This document shows positions 1 to 12,609 of a DNA stretch of 64,000 nt, piece by piece. Source of the stretch: Neonectria sp. B-13 (Eukaryota > Ascomycota > Sordariomycetes > Hypocreales > Nectriaceae); contig NOKP01000015.1 of the NCBI GenBank assembly GCA_002682825.1, positions 1,054,001-1,118,000 of the forward strand. The letters are read 5' to 3'. A model generated the notes under the pieces. The model had not been told where the DNA came from and searched no databases. It saw only the letters and a program-made list of their open reading frames with translations. Position 1 is the first letter of the stretch; the number at the start of each line of letters is the position of its first letter. The translations under genes were made by a program, and so were the position numbers.

Positions 1-3000
1 TTGATGTTTCCAAGCACATCCTCCTCTCAATTTACGCGGGTACCCCACTGACAAGGGAGGCGGGCAAGCTCGGCAGGTACCTTTGCGGAAACCCACCAAA
101 GCCAAGACCCAAGAGACACTTGGACTCCTGGAGCTGTGTTCACACAGGGAGGGAATGAGCCTGGGATTATTTTGCCCCTCCCTTGGCTGTATATCAGGGC
201 TGACTGCGTACACATGAGAGCGTTTTGTCCGTATCGCATCTCCATGATCGAGCTGCCACAGCATGTTTAGCATCGGCGACTCCCGCATTGGCACAGTTAC
301 TTATATCCCCCACCCGCCTTACAGACAAATTAAACATGGCACTGTCGAGCCTATTGGCGCCTAGACACCAAGGAGGGGTGCTAAAGGCGACAAGGATGGT
401 GGGGACTACGGCATGATTTTCGCCTACGATTGGCCCCGCCGTAGACCAACTCATCACAGCAATGCAAAACACCCGCCGGCTGTGGATGGCTTTAGCACAG
501 GGAGCCCACGGGTTTCAACGAGCGGGTGACAATTGTGTTGTGCAGATACATCGTAGTCGGCCTTGATAAGGCACCAACCAATATTTGCCGTGCCAGAGGG
601 ATGACTGTGATGTGATGTGCCCAAGTGGGCAACGAAAGCGTCCCACCAACTAACGGCACAGCATAACCCGACCGACATGCCTTGAGTCTCGCAGGTAAAG
701 AAATAAGTTAGACTAGAGAACAAGACACGCTTAACATAAACATTCAATAGCCCTGAGACATCCATGCCCCCCCCGCCCATCCTTTCCATGGTCCCTTTGT
801 AACGCCTTTCTAATTAACTGCGCAATGTTCCCACCTCACCAAATGAAGTTGGCGAGTGTTGTCCTGTCACTAAGCAATTCCGGTTCGACAAGAAGGGAAA
901 TCACCGAGGCTGTGCATCACATTCAACCGCTTCCCTCTTGTCACTCATCTCCATGGCCCATCATCTCCGGGGGTGGAAGCGCTAAGAAATCAAGGCTGGG
1001 AGCCGGCTGGGATGCCAGGGCATGACGGGGGTCAACTTGCTGGTTGGTGATCCGAGTAGCGAAATTAGAGGCGTTCTCCACTTCTTCTTTCTTCTGCTTC
1101 TACTTCATTGAAGACACTGGAATGCTATGTACACGGCCCAACCCAAAACACAACCTAAATCACAACATCAACACAGACAAGCAGACAAAGCTAATTTTAT
1201 CCCCAATCCGAACTCTAGCCCTAACCTAAGCACTGGCTGCACGCTTGCTAGGGATAAGGGCTTGTATGTTTGGGTATTCTTCTTCACCACCTCTGGGCCC
1301 AGCAGTAGGATAGCTCGCTTTGGCCTCTGCTTGGTTTGACAGCACACCGTTATCCTGCCGCAAGCCTCGATTCGCTGGCGTTTCGCGACGATGAAACCAT
1401 GGCAATTGGGCGTACAATGCTAGCGCATGAGTGATGAGCGACCTCCCAATTGCCAGGCTCCCCGTCCATTATTCATCCTCAGACCTCTTCATCTCATCTC
1501 GTCACGGAAACCACAAGAATAGAATTGGACTTGTCTAGGCCCCTGCATCTCTGAATCCCTGGAGCCCGCCCTGACTGGCGCCCTGGTCCTCCATCAAGAT
1601 GTATGGACCCTTCCGCAACACCGCCCCCCAGCGTCCTCTACCTATCGGCATCGTCCCCTCCCCAAGACAAGGCTAGGGTGGGGGGCGTGTTAGAGAATAC
1701 GCGCTTTTGCTGCGCTCTGCTTCAGAAATCCCAAACTAACAAACTCACACGAGCGACAACAAGGCCATGGGCCATCGCCAACTATCTCGAGTCTTGAACT
1801 ACCGACCTTCGCTCGCCAGGCTAACCTCTGTTCCACGCGACTCCGCCCCAGCCTTACACGCGGCCCGCGATGCGATCTGCTGGTTCCCCACAACTCGAGG
1901 CTGTGCTGTGCCACGGCTCTAAGCTGCTTCTGCTCCCTGATGAGGCGGTTGCTGAGGCAAGTGTCGGCGAACACTGATGATAGTGAGCCACAGCCGTGCG
2001 CACTCAGCATCACCCTCGGGGACAAGACTGCATGTCCCCAGTTATTCGCTATTCCCACTGACCGATGCTGCCTGCGTTGATGACATCAGTTTCAGCTGCC
2101 CACTGCACGCTCGGCACATCTCCAGCACTCCGCACGCCTTCCGATCGGGTTGCGGTTACGCGGCCCAAAAAGAAGCTTAACCAAGTTTACCCCGAAACGG
2201 GTAGGTCGAGCGGTATATTCGGCATATTGGTACTGTCCTATCTCATGTGGCTTCGTACCTCGTACGTCGTACATGTAAATCCACGCCTTCGTAGTCCCAC
2301 TCACACGCTGCCCTTCTCTCCATGCCACCCCGGAACATCTTCAATCGGCTCCGTCAACGACCGACCGCGTGCCGTCTATCGCCCGTCGGCCTCTATTGGG
2401 CAATCCTGCTTACACTGTCAAAAGCCATAATTACACTTTCTCCCTCGAGAGTGAGGCGGCCGTTTGTAAGGCCATCTCGCTCCTTGTGTGGTTAGCACTA
2501 TTTCTCTGAGGCGGTGCATCTTGTGCAAGGTCCCTTTGTGGTCTGACACATCTGACTGCTTGACTGACCATCGTTCTGCAAGAGAAACCTTCTATGACGA
2601 CTAATTGCATCCGTCTTGTCGTAAGCCGCCGTCCTTTCTGCCTCGCACAAGCTGCCAGCTCCTTTGACCGGCGGCGGTGACGGCGATATTCCAAATTCCA
2701 CCGTTCTCACAGCCACACTGAGATTGGGTCTTTTACTGGTTGGAACTCTGTGTTCCTGGTTTTGGAAAGTTCCATGGCACCAAACCATGTCGTGACTAGT
2801 GGGTCATCTATTAAGAGCGATATGGCACTCGTACCTATATCAAAGAGTTGGGATTTGGGTGCCCCAAAGCTGGCAAAAGAACAAATGGAATAACAAAAAA
2901 ACGCCTTGGGGCTCATAGCGCCAGTGTCCAGTGGTATCGTCCGTCTATCCTACTGTCCCCTTTTTTTCTTCCCACGCATAACAATCTAGACAGGCTTTGT

Positions 3001-3052
3001 ATACAGGTTGCGTAGAAGAAACAAGTGCATTGTGCCATCAGGGCTGTGCGAC
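1..3052. other. Left-edge stretch without a supportable gene
   Basis: Only short open frames (up to about 120 codons) occur, on both strands. None resembles a protein family, and none could be joined to a neighbour through good splice sites. Base composition is mixed, with no long tandem repeat and no transposon end recognised. The last few hundred bases are the 3' flank of the alternative oxidase gene. A gene of unknown family with many small exons cannot be excluded by eye. Confidence 0.5.
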
Positions 3053-4269
3053 TTAGATAACATCAACACGTTCGTATCCAGCCGGTTGGAGGGCCGGCTT
3101 CGGGGCCTCGCGGTCCTTGAACTCGCTGACGAACGGGTTCGGGTCTTCGTTTTGGTTGAGGTTGCCCAGCGTGTGGTTGACACCACGATGGACTGCTTCG
3201 TCGGCTCGGATGTAGAGCATAAGGTGCCTCATTGTGCGGTGGCTCTCGGGCATGTTCCAGTACTGGTCGCGTTTCTCGTCAGCATACTGCCGCTCAGGGC
3301 GGGTGTAAGTGGTTGCACAAGTCACTTACCTGAATTGCGATGTCGGGAATTCTGAACTTGGGGTCCGTCCACCTGGGGAGTTTGCCATCCTCAATCTCCT
3401 TGATTAATCGCGTGTAAGTGTGGACGGCCTCTTCCTCTAGATATCCGACGAAGCGATGCACAATCTTGGGCGACATGAGGTACGCGATGAAGAGCCCGTT
3501 GAAGAAGACGCCTTGGGCACCAATGATCATCGTCTTCATGAACCAACCAGGCTCGCACATCTTCATGAACGTCAACAGGTGCATTCGCTCATTGTAGCTC
3601 TCCTCGAGCAGCGTCTCGATCCAGCCATTGTCTCGCTTCATTCGACGAAGACTGCCAAGATGGCGAAGCATTCCCGCGACCATTCCCGGTACGCCGGCTA
3701 CACTTTCGAGGAAGATGCAGCGGATCAACTTGTGTCACATGTCAGCTTCCCAATACCAATGACAAACGCTTAGATGTGAGGAAACTTCGTACCCATTGTG
3801 CCTCCGTCAGGGGCTTTTCTGCCTCGATGGCAGTTGTTGGGTGCTTCTTATCGACTTGCTGGGCTCGATCCATGCCTGTGGCCTTATCCATACAATATCT
3901 GGCAAAGCGCACAAGCTTCCAGGCCACCCAGTCACCGGTTCCCCGTGGCTTACGATGGGCTGGAACCACCGAGATCATGTCCTCCCAAGTATGAGCATGG
4001 TGAGGCCATGCGGGCTTGGTGGTCTGGATATGAGGCGTGTCCTTGGCAGGGAAAAAGTCGCGAAGCTGAGCAGCCGAAGTCGTTGAGAATGATCGTGAGG
4101 ATTGAGAGTGTTGAGAGGCAACGCATGCCAACCTTAGGCCGGCGGGAGATCGAAGAAGGGAGGAGGAGGAGGAGGAGGCCGAGCGGACGAAGCCACGTGC
4201 TGCAGCTTTGCCCAGCTGAGCAGCTTGTCTCGAGGCGTGGGCATGGGTGTGGATCTGAGTAGAGAGCAT
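3053..4269 (-). CDS. AOX1: Mitochondrial alternative oxidase (ubiquinol oxidase, cyanide-insensitive)
   Basis: Transfers electrons from ubiquinol to oxygen in the inner mitochondrial membrane, bypassing complexes III and IV. Three exons are supported: 4269-3793, 3728-3330 and 3292-3053, with GT-AG introns of 64 and 37 nt, giving 371 aa, usual for fungal AOX. The first ~65 residues are rich in Ala, Arg and Ser with no acidic stretch, as in a mitochondrial presequence. Diiron-site motifs are all present: Glu167 in FLES, Glu206 and His209 in NERMH, the LEEEAVH motif near residue 257, and Glu324/His327 in RADEAVH. The second intron is very short (37 nt) but its join restores the conserved RQYADEKRD segment. 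The gene has a good upstream TATA motif, which fits an inducible gene. Identification is firm; the exact presequence cleavage site is not visible. Confidence 0.96.
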
Positions 4270-4404
4270 GGAGGCGAAGGGGAAGACTGGTCAAGTCTTG
4301 ATATAGAAGATATAGATACTTCGAGTACGCCAAAAGGAGGCTTGTATTTGTTTCGATACAGTACACACATAGCAAAAGTTCATGCCTGACAAGGTTGGAC
4401 CAGT

Positions 4405-4412
4405 CTTATATA
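4405..4412 (-). promoter_or_regulatory. TATA-box candidate of the alternative oxidase gene
   Basis: On the minus strand this reads TATATAAG, about 135 nt upstream of the AOX start codon, the right distance for a core promoter with a short 5'UTR. Assignment rests on motif and position only. Confidence 0.5.
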
Positions 4413-6995
4413 CGCGGGAGTCCCGGATGAAGCACGGGCAATCTCACTCATGTATCACCTTGCCAATCCAGGAGCAAGTTTGAGCAGCACGCCTCTGCGC
4501 TAGCAAAGGCCTACCTGGCGGAGAGGCAACACGAGTCCACGAAGACAGACCGGAGAGCCAAGGTGAAGGCCTGCGGTTACTTCTCCGCGGTGACGGGGGC
4601 CCCGAACTACAAGATACGGGCCCGTGAGGCTCCAAAAGCTTGCTCGGCGAGTTGTTTGTCAGAGGTTGAGCGGCGCGGGTGGCGTTGGCGGCGTGGGCGG
4701 CGGCCACGTGAGTGCGGCATCGGGAGGACTCGGAAGTAGGCTCGATAGTTCGCGGGCGCGGTCGGATTTGGAACTTTAGACGACGGATGACCCAAACGGG
4801 GAATTGATATCTACTCCATTCCAACGAGTCAGAGCTTGACAGAGATGGGTCCGTCAAGGTGAAGGAAAAAATAGCTTGTCTCGCCTCGTGCCCACGCCTG
4901 TCAATGAAGCGAAGGCGCGAGGTCATCCTTGATTGGCTATCTGTGATTTGATGATGGGGACCGGGTCGTGATGGTCACGGGTAGCTGGAGCATGGGGGAT
5001 GGCATGGATCACACCTATCTACGGCCGCCTACGGTCGCTTGTAATACTGGGGATGAGGGAAATATACTACCTGTCCGGGCAGGAATTTGTAAGATTCCAT
5101 TATCTTACGGAGTACTGACGCAATAGGTGAGGAGTCATGAATACTCCTTGAGGCTTCTCTGGCTAAGATCGATGTGGACACCCCATGCTGTCTATGAAGG
5201 ACGGGGAGTGGGCAACAGTCAGCTTCCGATAGCAGTATCTCTTACACCGAGTCAAACCTAGTCTTACTTTGGATTCTCCAACACTGCTGGGTTCGGAGAG
5301 CATGGGCATTGACGAAGACTGTAAGCTACGTAGGTCGGCAGTGGCACACAACAGCTGAATAGTAAATGCATGGCACAGCAACGCCTTAGATCCGGGGTGG
5401 CCGGTGCTTTGTGCAACAATATTTCAGCGCTGTGTATTAGTGTTCTGTTTGCAGAAGCATGGAAACAAGGTACAAAGGAGAAGAATACCTGTATGCAAAG
5501 CACTTCGTAGGACGTTCAATATCGCCTTGACTGGGGTACCCAGTATGCTCCCTCCCTCCCGGGTATTGCCATCAAGTAGGCTATACATTTGAGTGTCCCA
5601 CACGAGCCAAGCCATGGCAGAGATACATGCAGTGACGTTGAGCAGCCATTGATGTTGCAAATTGGCAGCAGAAATACTAGGGATCGCTGCCGAGTTCACT
5701 GTATCTCTTATGTCAATCTGAGAAGTGTGAGGACTTGTATTGCCACATAAATGTATGCGAGGTCTAATGTACCTTTCAATTGCCATTTGCTAGTTGGAGT
5801 AAATCCACGCTCGTGACCTAATAAGAGTTGCCTTAATTACGACATTCAAAGGGATACCCGGCAGGTAGCCTATTGAATAGACGACTGGAACCAATCACCA
5901 CAAGCGACGAGGGTCCCATGCAGTGCAAAGTGCCAAGACGAGTTATAGACTACTGTTGATCCACACTGAGACTGGCATTGAACTTGCGCATGAGGTGACT
6001 CATCAATGCAACAGCTTTGATGACTGATGTGTGGTCCCCGAAGGCCGTGCTGAGCATGCCAAATACCTCATTCACATGCCCGAGACGGAGAGGAGTCGGC
6101 GACCCTGGCTGATATTTTGACCACGGCCACGGCTTAAACCCGATGCAACTCGGAGGTCCGGTGGAAGCGCCGTCTTTGGCGGATCCGTTTGCCAGATTCG
6201 GGGATTGCCTTTGTTGGTTGGGTGGGAGAATGCGTGTATTAATGACGACCAACCATGAAGAGCGAGGTGGAAATTCTTCCTTTCGACGGGCTACCAACTA
6301 CATGCGATCGCCGATATGTATAAAAGACGGGGGGAGCCTGCAAGAAAAACAGGATCTGAAAAGGGAACCATGAAAATGAATATCAGTTGTCGGAGACGCC
6401 GGCCACGATTCACATCATCACCTTGGTTCCTGGCTATTCTCAGAAAAATGGGTGAACGCGAAGGAAGACTCCTTAATTACGACGCGCTATAAAGTACCTT
6501 AGAAAAAGCGCGAGAAAAAAAAGGAAGAATTTATTACCCCTCCACAGTCACGCGCCATGCGCCCAAGTTTGCCCCTCATTCCTTCCTCACGTAGTAGGTG
6601 CTTCCCGTAGCCCCTCCCTGCGCTGTTCATCGGGTTCAGGCGGCCACGACCACAGCAGCCACAGCCAAAATTGGGTGCCTTCTACTGCATTGTCTTTGTG
6701 CCTGACCCGAGACTTAACCCTCTCGCCCACTTTCAGTCTTCTCCGGCCCAACCACAAACCTTCTACTCCTCCTTTTCTTCTGTCCGAGAACCGGCCGTGC
6801 CATCGTCCATTTACCTACCTCTAGCTGTTAACCTCGTCGCCTTCCTCTCGTTGCCTCCGTCTTCGTCTACGTCTTGGAACGAAACTACGACCCTTCCCGT
6901 CTCTCTCACCCGAACGATTTCCGACGCCCCCGACCGAACCACAAACGCACACACAAATTTACTCCGAAATCTCCCACATTTCCACGACCGACATC
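4413..6995. other. Intergenic region between AOX and eIF3j; no gene seen
   Basis: Divergent spacer between the AOX start (minus) and the eIF3j start (plus). The longest open frame is 160 codons on the minus strand at 4444-4926; it is Arg/Ser/Pro rich, matches nothing I know, and overlaps the AOX promoter. Around 5090-5900 the DNA is somewhat richer in A and T than the flanks. The last ~350 bases before 6996 are C/T-rich, typical of a fungal promoter and 5'UTR. Confidence 0.5.
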
Positions 6996-8138
6996 ATGCC
7001 TCCTAAGCAATGGGGTAAGACTTCACCACTTTTCTGTTTCCCGTGCTCTCCCATAATACCACATCCCCCTTCTCTCTCGATGCGCCTATCCCTTCGTCCC
7101 CTCGGTGGGGTCGCGCCAGATGCCCCTCGACTACCCCGACAACCACAGCCCCCGGCATCCGTACATCTCGCGACTTATGGCTGACCTTTTACTTGTGCAG
7201 ACGAGGAGGATAGCGACTCCGATTCTTCTTCTTCTTCTTCTTCCTCCTCCCCTGCCGTTACTACTGTTGCCCCCGTCGTTCGCCGCAAGTTTGACGACGA
7301 GGAGGATGATAGCGATGTAAGTCACATATCCCGCACCCTCCCATGCCACGAACCCCAGACTGACCCTTGTTCCTATCACCAGGTCGTCGACTCATGGGAT
7401 GCCGACGACTCTGAGGTAGAGCGTGAGAAGGTCAAGAAGGAAGCCGAAGCTAAGGCCGAGGCCGCCGCCAAAGCCGCCGCAAAGAAGCCCAAGGCCGTTC
7501 GCATCGCCGAAAAACAAGCCGAGCGTGCTCGCCGTCTTGCCTTGGGCGACGATGAGGAAGAAGACCTGGATGAAACCGAGGGCGAGAAGCGTGAACGTCT
7601 CCGCCGCACCGAGCAGGAGGCTGATCTGGCCCACGCTGCCGACCTCTTTGGAGGTGCTGGTCTCAGCGCCGGCCGTGCCAAGACCAAGACTGCTGCCGTA
7701 GTCGTGGACAAAAAGGACCCTACCAACACCGTTGATATTGCCAAGCTGCCCCTCTTCGACCCCAAGACAAAGGCTCAGTTTGAAGTTCTTCGCACCACCC
7801 TCGGCCCTGTCATCTCGGCCCACTCCAAGAAGGCGCATTACAGCCTCTTCCTCCAGGAATTCACTAAGGGTCTGGCTCGTGATATGCCTAGCGAACAGAT
7901 CAAGAAGCTTGCCAGTACCCTCACTGCCCTCAGCAACGAGAAGATGAAGGAGGAGAAGGCTGCCGACAAGACCAAGAAGACTAAGGCCTCCAAGACCAAG
8001 GCATCCTTGGTCACTGGCCGTGCCAACGTCGCCGACGTCCACGCTTACGAGGATGATGGCTTTGGAGAGTTCGTAACCCTTATTTCTAATGCATTCAAAA
8101 CTGATACTAACTATACCTTTAGTGATGACTTTATGTGA
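6996..8138 (+). CDS. HCR1: Translation initiation factor eIF3 subunit j (Hcr1)
   Basis: Loosely bound eIF3 subunit that promotes 40S recruitment and mRNA scanning in the cytosol. Four exons: 6996-7014, 7201-7316, 7383-8068 and 8123-8138, 278 aa. The N-terminal third is acidic and Ser/Asp-rich, followed by a Lys/Ala/Glu helical segment and the eIF3j core with the VDIAKLPLFDPKTK stretch. The last intron uses a GTTCGT donor and a GATACTAAC branch site. Splicing it joins GGAGA to TGATGAC and gives the ending GDDDFM, the acidic-DFM end typical of eIF3j. That intron is 54 nt and stop-free, so unspliced RNA keeps the same final DDFM. The first coding exon is only 19 nt. The next gene converges from 9013. 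Confidence 0.93.
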
Positions 8139-9012
8139 AGCGGCTTTCTTAAACGGCGACAAAGCCGTGCCACGCTTCCATCACTTACACCGCGCCGATA
8201 CCTTCACTGCCGGATTTTGCATCCTAGGCCGCGCCTAGTGAGCCTACCCCTTCTCTACATGGTAGGGAAGATGCAACATTTCGACGAAGCCAACACTCTG
8301 CACGCCGATTTCCATGGCTCCGCCTCGACGCGTCCGTGCAAACGGGTAGATGTAGGGGCTGTACCTGATGGTATCAGGGGTACCGTAGCTGGAGGGAGAG
8401 GCAATGATGGATGGATATTAACGAGTCAATGTGAAGATAAGACGACTCTTTGATAAGGATGGGATATACTTGGACCCCATGGTCCTTTCATGCATCTGCG
8501 TTGTTTGCATAGGCGTTAGACAAGACTCTTTGAAACGTACCGGGGTCTCGTATCCCTGTGACCCTTTTCTCACAGCTAGGATTATACTGGAGAGACCTTC
8601 AGAACGCAAATACACATCTGATTGTTTCTATGTCAAACACTCTACAGTGCCGATGTACACGCCTATTCGTTTCCACTTGTATACCACCCATTTGATGCTC
8701 TTTGATGAACATGCCAAACGTGACAGGGGTGTCTTCATCAGCCGGCATCTTGCCCCACATAATCAAGACTCTGGTGGTCATCATGGGGGCAACTCTGTTA
8801 TTTTAAAAAAAAATCAAGCCCAATGAACTCCCCATAAGACTTCCCGTTCTGTGCGAACCCAACGCCGTATCGTTTGCCTTTGCATTAGCACATAACCGCC
8901 GTGTCCTATCCGAATAAGCTTACGACGTTGTACATAAGTTCGTCAACGCGCAGTCTCTAAGAAAGATATGACCAAAACAAATAGAGTAGAGTAGAGTGAG
9001 CCGGTATTAGGC
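8139..9012. other. Convergent intergenic spacer eIF3j / MDM31
   Basis: 3' flanks of two converging genes. Contains a short A-run near 8803-8812 and scattered small open frames, the longest 131 codons at 8431-8826. Nothing recognisable. Confidence 0.5.
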
Positions 9013-11281
9013 TCAGACGACGTTGCCCGCCATTCCCATGAAGAGGGCATGGACAGCCAGAGACAGTGTCCAGAAGCCGACCTTCTTGAACCGCCGTACG
9101 CGGCTTTGCTGGTCCTCGACGTCTTTGGCGAAGGCCACATACGTCTCGGCTGACATATCGTTCATGAGTCCGCAGTCGAAGATCGACCAACTGCCCTCGA
9201 AGTCGCTGGCTCGCTTGACGATACGGCAACCAATCGGGATATACGTTTTCTTGGCATTGATATATGCCACGATGGGGCGGACCAGGGCCTGATTGACGTA
9301 TGACATATCCTTGGTGAACAGGGGCACCGCGGCTTTGACGTCGTTCATGTGGATGCGGAGGTCCATAATGAGATACCGTCGTTCGTCCTCGGGGGAAGCC
9401 TTCTCTACCGGGGCGTCAACCTGAACCAGTCCAGAGTCCGTGAGGTGGCCAGATGTGAGGAGTGCAGGAGCTTGCTCCCTGACGTTCTTCAGAAAACGGT
9501 GGCGGTTAGAAATGACGACTTCTTCTAGCTGGTCATAAAAGTCCGTCATGACCTTGGTTATCCCCTCGTCGGAATCCGCCGGGAACATGACATCTGCCAC
9601 GATGTCAACATTCCCCTCATAGATCCACCCAAAGGGTCCCTCGACTCCGCGGTTGAGGTGATCAATCTTCAGGCCATCAATCCGAAGTCTGCTGAACTTC
9701 TTCCATGCCTTAGGATCCCCAAAGCCAAACACAGACGCTTGGTCTTGACTGGGAACGACGCCATGAACCTGTCGAGGATGGATTGTAAATAATGAACCGT
9801 CGAAGGATCCGGACATGTGATTTGCAGAGAGAAAATCATAAAAGAGCCACTGTTTTCGTAGTTGCGGTAGCTCGCATGAGAAGATGCTGACGGAGAATGG
9901 TCGGAAACCATTTGGTTGATGAACGGTGAGCAAGAGATCCTCCATTTTGAATTTTTCGATCTCAAAGTCTCCTGGTTGATGTACGTGTCGGTACGACAAA
10001 GGGTCGATCTCTTCTTCGGGCCATACGACCGAGGTCCGGTCGATGACACCCCGAACGCCCTTGACTTCGACATCTTGTAGAAGGCCTTTACCGTTCCACC
10101 AGTTCAAGAAGGACAGCGTAACATTGACAGTTGCAAAGCTCACATCAAACTGGGTGTAGTTGCCGTCATCTTCTACGTCGGAGGAATTGTCTGGCTTGAC
10201 TTGTCGTTCTGCGGCGGCAACCGCGGCGGCGGCGGCATCTGAGGATCCTTTGCTAACTGATGATTCGCCTTGACCAGGTCGGCGAGAGACGAACACATTT
10301 CGAAAGGAGATGACGCCGTCGCCCCATTTAGGAACAATGGCAGATTCGAATATGACAGTGATGCCGGCGGATTGCGTCAGGTAGTCGCCAACCCACTGCG
10401 CCAGGGTTTCTATAATACCTTTAGCAGTTACTCTGGCAAGTTTTGTTCAGGAAGATATCCACCATACCTTGAGCAAGTACAGTGTTGATCGAGAAAATGA
10501 CGATGGAGAAGAAGGTGGTCGTCCCTAGGAGGATCCAGACAATGTGGCCCAGCATGAACCATGACACAAATGCGCCCCATTCATCGGCATTCCATGGCCT
10601 CATGCTCCTAATTGACATCCACTTCAAACGGACTTTTAATCTGTCCCCGAACCCATTGGCTGCGGCGAGTAGTTCCTCTTTGGTTGGTCGATGCGGCATC
10701 CTCGGTAGATGCGGAATATGCAGGTATTTTGACATGGATGAGGCGATTGATTCCGCGTCCGCATCTGATACGACTGGCTTTTCTACCTCGAATGCTTCTT
10801 TTGGAGTTACTTGTGATGTTTGCTTCGAAGCCGGGCTTGCCGTTTTCTTGGCTTCTCCGGGATGCTTTCCCGTAACTCCCTTGCCACAGGAACATCTCAT
10901 TCCCTTTCCATGATCGCCATAACATCTTTGCTGCCGGGTCCAGGGAGTTGGAAAGGACAGAACATGCCGTGTGCCTCGTATATTTGAGAGAAGGCTCGGA
11001 CGCCCGGGAAAGGCGGCCGTTCCAAAGCCTGGAGGCCTAAGGTAAGCTGTGGTTGGCGCATCGGTCGTACATGGCGTGGAGCTTCGAGCTTGACCGAGGG
11101 GGTGGCATTTCGGTTGGCTATGAACGAATCGGGACGTCGAATATACAACCGGCGCTGATGATGCCGGCCATGGTCGACCTGCCGATGCGAAGACTCGGAG
11201 GGCTGGTGAGGATTCGGATATAGTGGAGATGGAGATCCCGAAGCGGCGCCCGATCGAGAAGGAGGGAATGCCCTTAGCCAT
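9013..11281 (-). CDS. MDM31: Mdm31/Mdm32-family mitochondrial inner-membrane protein
   Basis: Member of the fungal Mdm31/Mdm32 family, needed for mitochondrial shape, inheritance and lipid homeostasis. Two exons, 11281-10468 and 10409-9013, joined by a 58 nt GT-AG intron, giving 736 aa. The N-terminal ~130 residues are basic and Ser/Pro-rich like a presequence. A hydrophobic segment lies around residues 240-272 (WFMLGHIVWILLGTTTFFSIV), just before the intron. The long intermembrane-space domain includes the family segments WVGDYLTQSAG and LLTVHQPNGFRPF. The protein ends in a second hydrophobic helix (FWTLSLAVHALFMGMAG). Mdm31 and Mdm32 are related; I favour Mdm31 but did not align. Shares a 441 nt divergent promoter with PNO1. 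Confidence 0.88.
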
Positions 11282-11722
11282 GATTCAAGCACATGGTGCC
11301 TGCCTCTAGGACAAATATGGCACCAGAGATGTGACGGGGCAGAATCCTCGCGGCGAGTATTGAAGGCGCACGTTGACTCGAGAGCGCGGAGAGCAGGTGA
11401 TGGAATAGAAGTTGGCAGCTAGTCCCACAGCAATGCAGGTGGCACCGCACCGCACTCGACGGAAAAGTCACTCCATGACGCGCCGTGGGTGCCGTTGCGG
11501 TCTGGGAGGCCGAGCCAATCGATAAGCTTCGATAAGCCACCACAAAATTTTGATTCGGAGTGTGAAAGTCGTCGCCGAGCCCCCACCACCGACCTTCATA
11601 CTTTGATGTGATCCGACCACGATCTTTTTTACCCGTTGCGCGACTCGAAAATCACTACCTGTAGTTTCTTCGGCTTATATTACCAGTCAACTATCGTCCA
11701 ATATCCCGTGGTTGCCGTCAAA
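11282..11722. promoter_or_regulatory. Divergent promoter region MDM31 / PNO1
   Basis: 441 nt between two start codons on opposite strands, so both promoters must lie here or overlap the other gene. No clear TATA motif. A C/T-rich run and ATATCCCG precede the PNO1 start. Confidence 0.6.
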
Positions 11723-12609
11723 ATGCCTGCGCCAACCGCCCTGAAGCAGGCGGAGGATACCCCGCTTGCCACCAGTGTTCCACTCCCAGCAGGTAAAAAC
11801 CCTTCCAAACCCCAACTTTCGTTCCCACGTGTGCTAATGACCTATGTAGACAACGACGAGGAGTTCTTGTTAGATGCGCCGGACGTTCTGCCGACCGACC
11901 CTAGCGCCGTCGTGGTCGTGGAACAGGACAGTGACGATGGAATGGCCATCGATGAGGAGGGACGGCCTCGATTTGCACCGGCCAAGGACTTTGTAAGATC
12001 ATATCCAACAAGTCCTCTAGCTGGCAACAACATTTCTAACCTCGATGTTAGGACCCGATTACCCGAGTTGAGACTCGCAAGATCCCTATCCCCCCTCACC
12101 GAATGACGCCGCTGAAGCACTCGTGGGCTACCATCTACCCTCCCCTCGTCGAGCACCTGAAGCTGCAATGCCGAATGAACATCAAGCGGAAGACTGTCGA
12201 GCTTCGGACCTCAAAGCACACCTCGGAACCGGGTGCTCTCCAGAAGGGCGAAGACTTTGTCAAGGCCTTCACCCTGGGGTTCGATGTGGACGATGCTATT
12301 GCCCTGCTGCGACTTGACGACCTCTATATCGAGACATTTGAGATCAAGGATGTGAGGACAATGCACGGCGACAGCGGGGCTCGAGCTATTGGTCGTATTG
12401 CTGGCAAGGATGGAAAGACCAAGTTTGCGATCGAGAACGCCAGCCGGACCCGAATTGTGCTCGCCGACTCCAAGATCCACATCCTGGGTGGATTCAAGAA
12501 CATCCACATTGCCCGAGAGTCGGTCGTCAGCTTGATTCTCGGAAAACCCCCTGGAAAGGTCTACGGCAACCTGAGGACGGTGGCTGCGCGGATGAAGGAG
12601 CGTTTCTAG
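11723..12609 (+). CDS. PNO1: KH-domain ribosome assembly factor Pno1/Dim2
   Basis: RNA-binding factor of pre-40S particles; it recruits Dim1 dimethylase and partners Nob1 during 18S rRNA 3' maturation in the nucleolus and cytoplasm. Three exons, 11723-11792, 11850-11992 and 12052-12609, 256 aa. The acidic N-terminus is followed by the RKIPIPPHRMTPLK segment and two KH-like modules, ending in the C-terminal KH with HILGGFKNIHIARES and VYGNLRTVAARMKERF, which are strongly conserved in this family. Both introns have good donors (GTAAAA, GTAAGA) and are 57 and 59 nt. The length agrees with fungal Pno1. Identification is firm. Confidence 0.95.

Noticed and set aside
4574..4587. CGG-N8-CCG in the AOX upstream region, resembling the CGG-N7-CCG induction motif known for Neurospora aod-1.
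   Set aside because: Spacing is eight, not seven, and such half-sites are common in GC-rich DNA. No second copy seen.
4444..4926. 160-codon minus-strand frame upstream of AOX.
   Set aside because: Low-complexity Arg/Ser/Pro product within the AOX promoter; nothing conserved recognised.
7392..8162. 256-codon frame antisense to eIF3j.
   Set aside because: Leu/Gly-rich complement of the acidic and Lys/Ala-rich eIF3j codons, a typical shadow frame.
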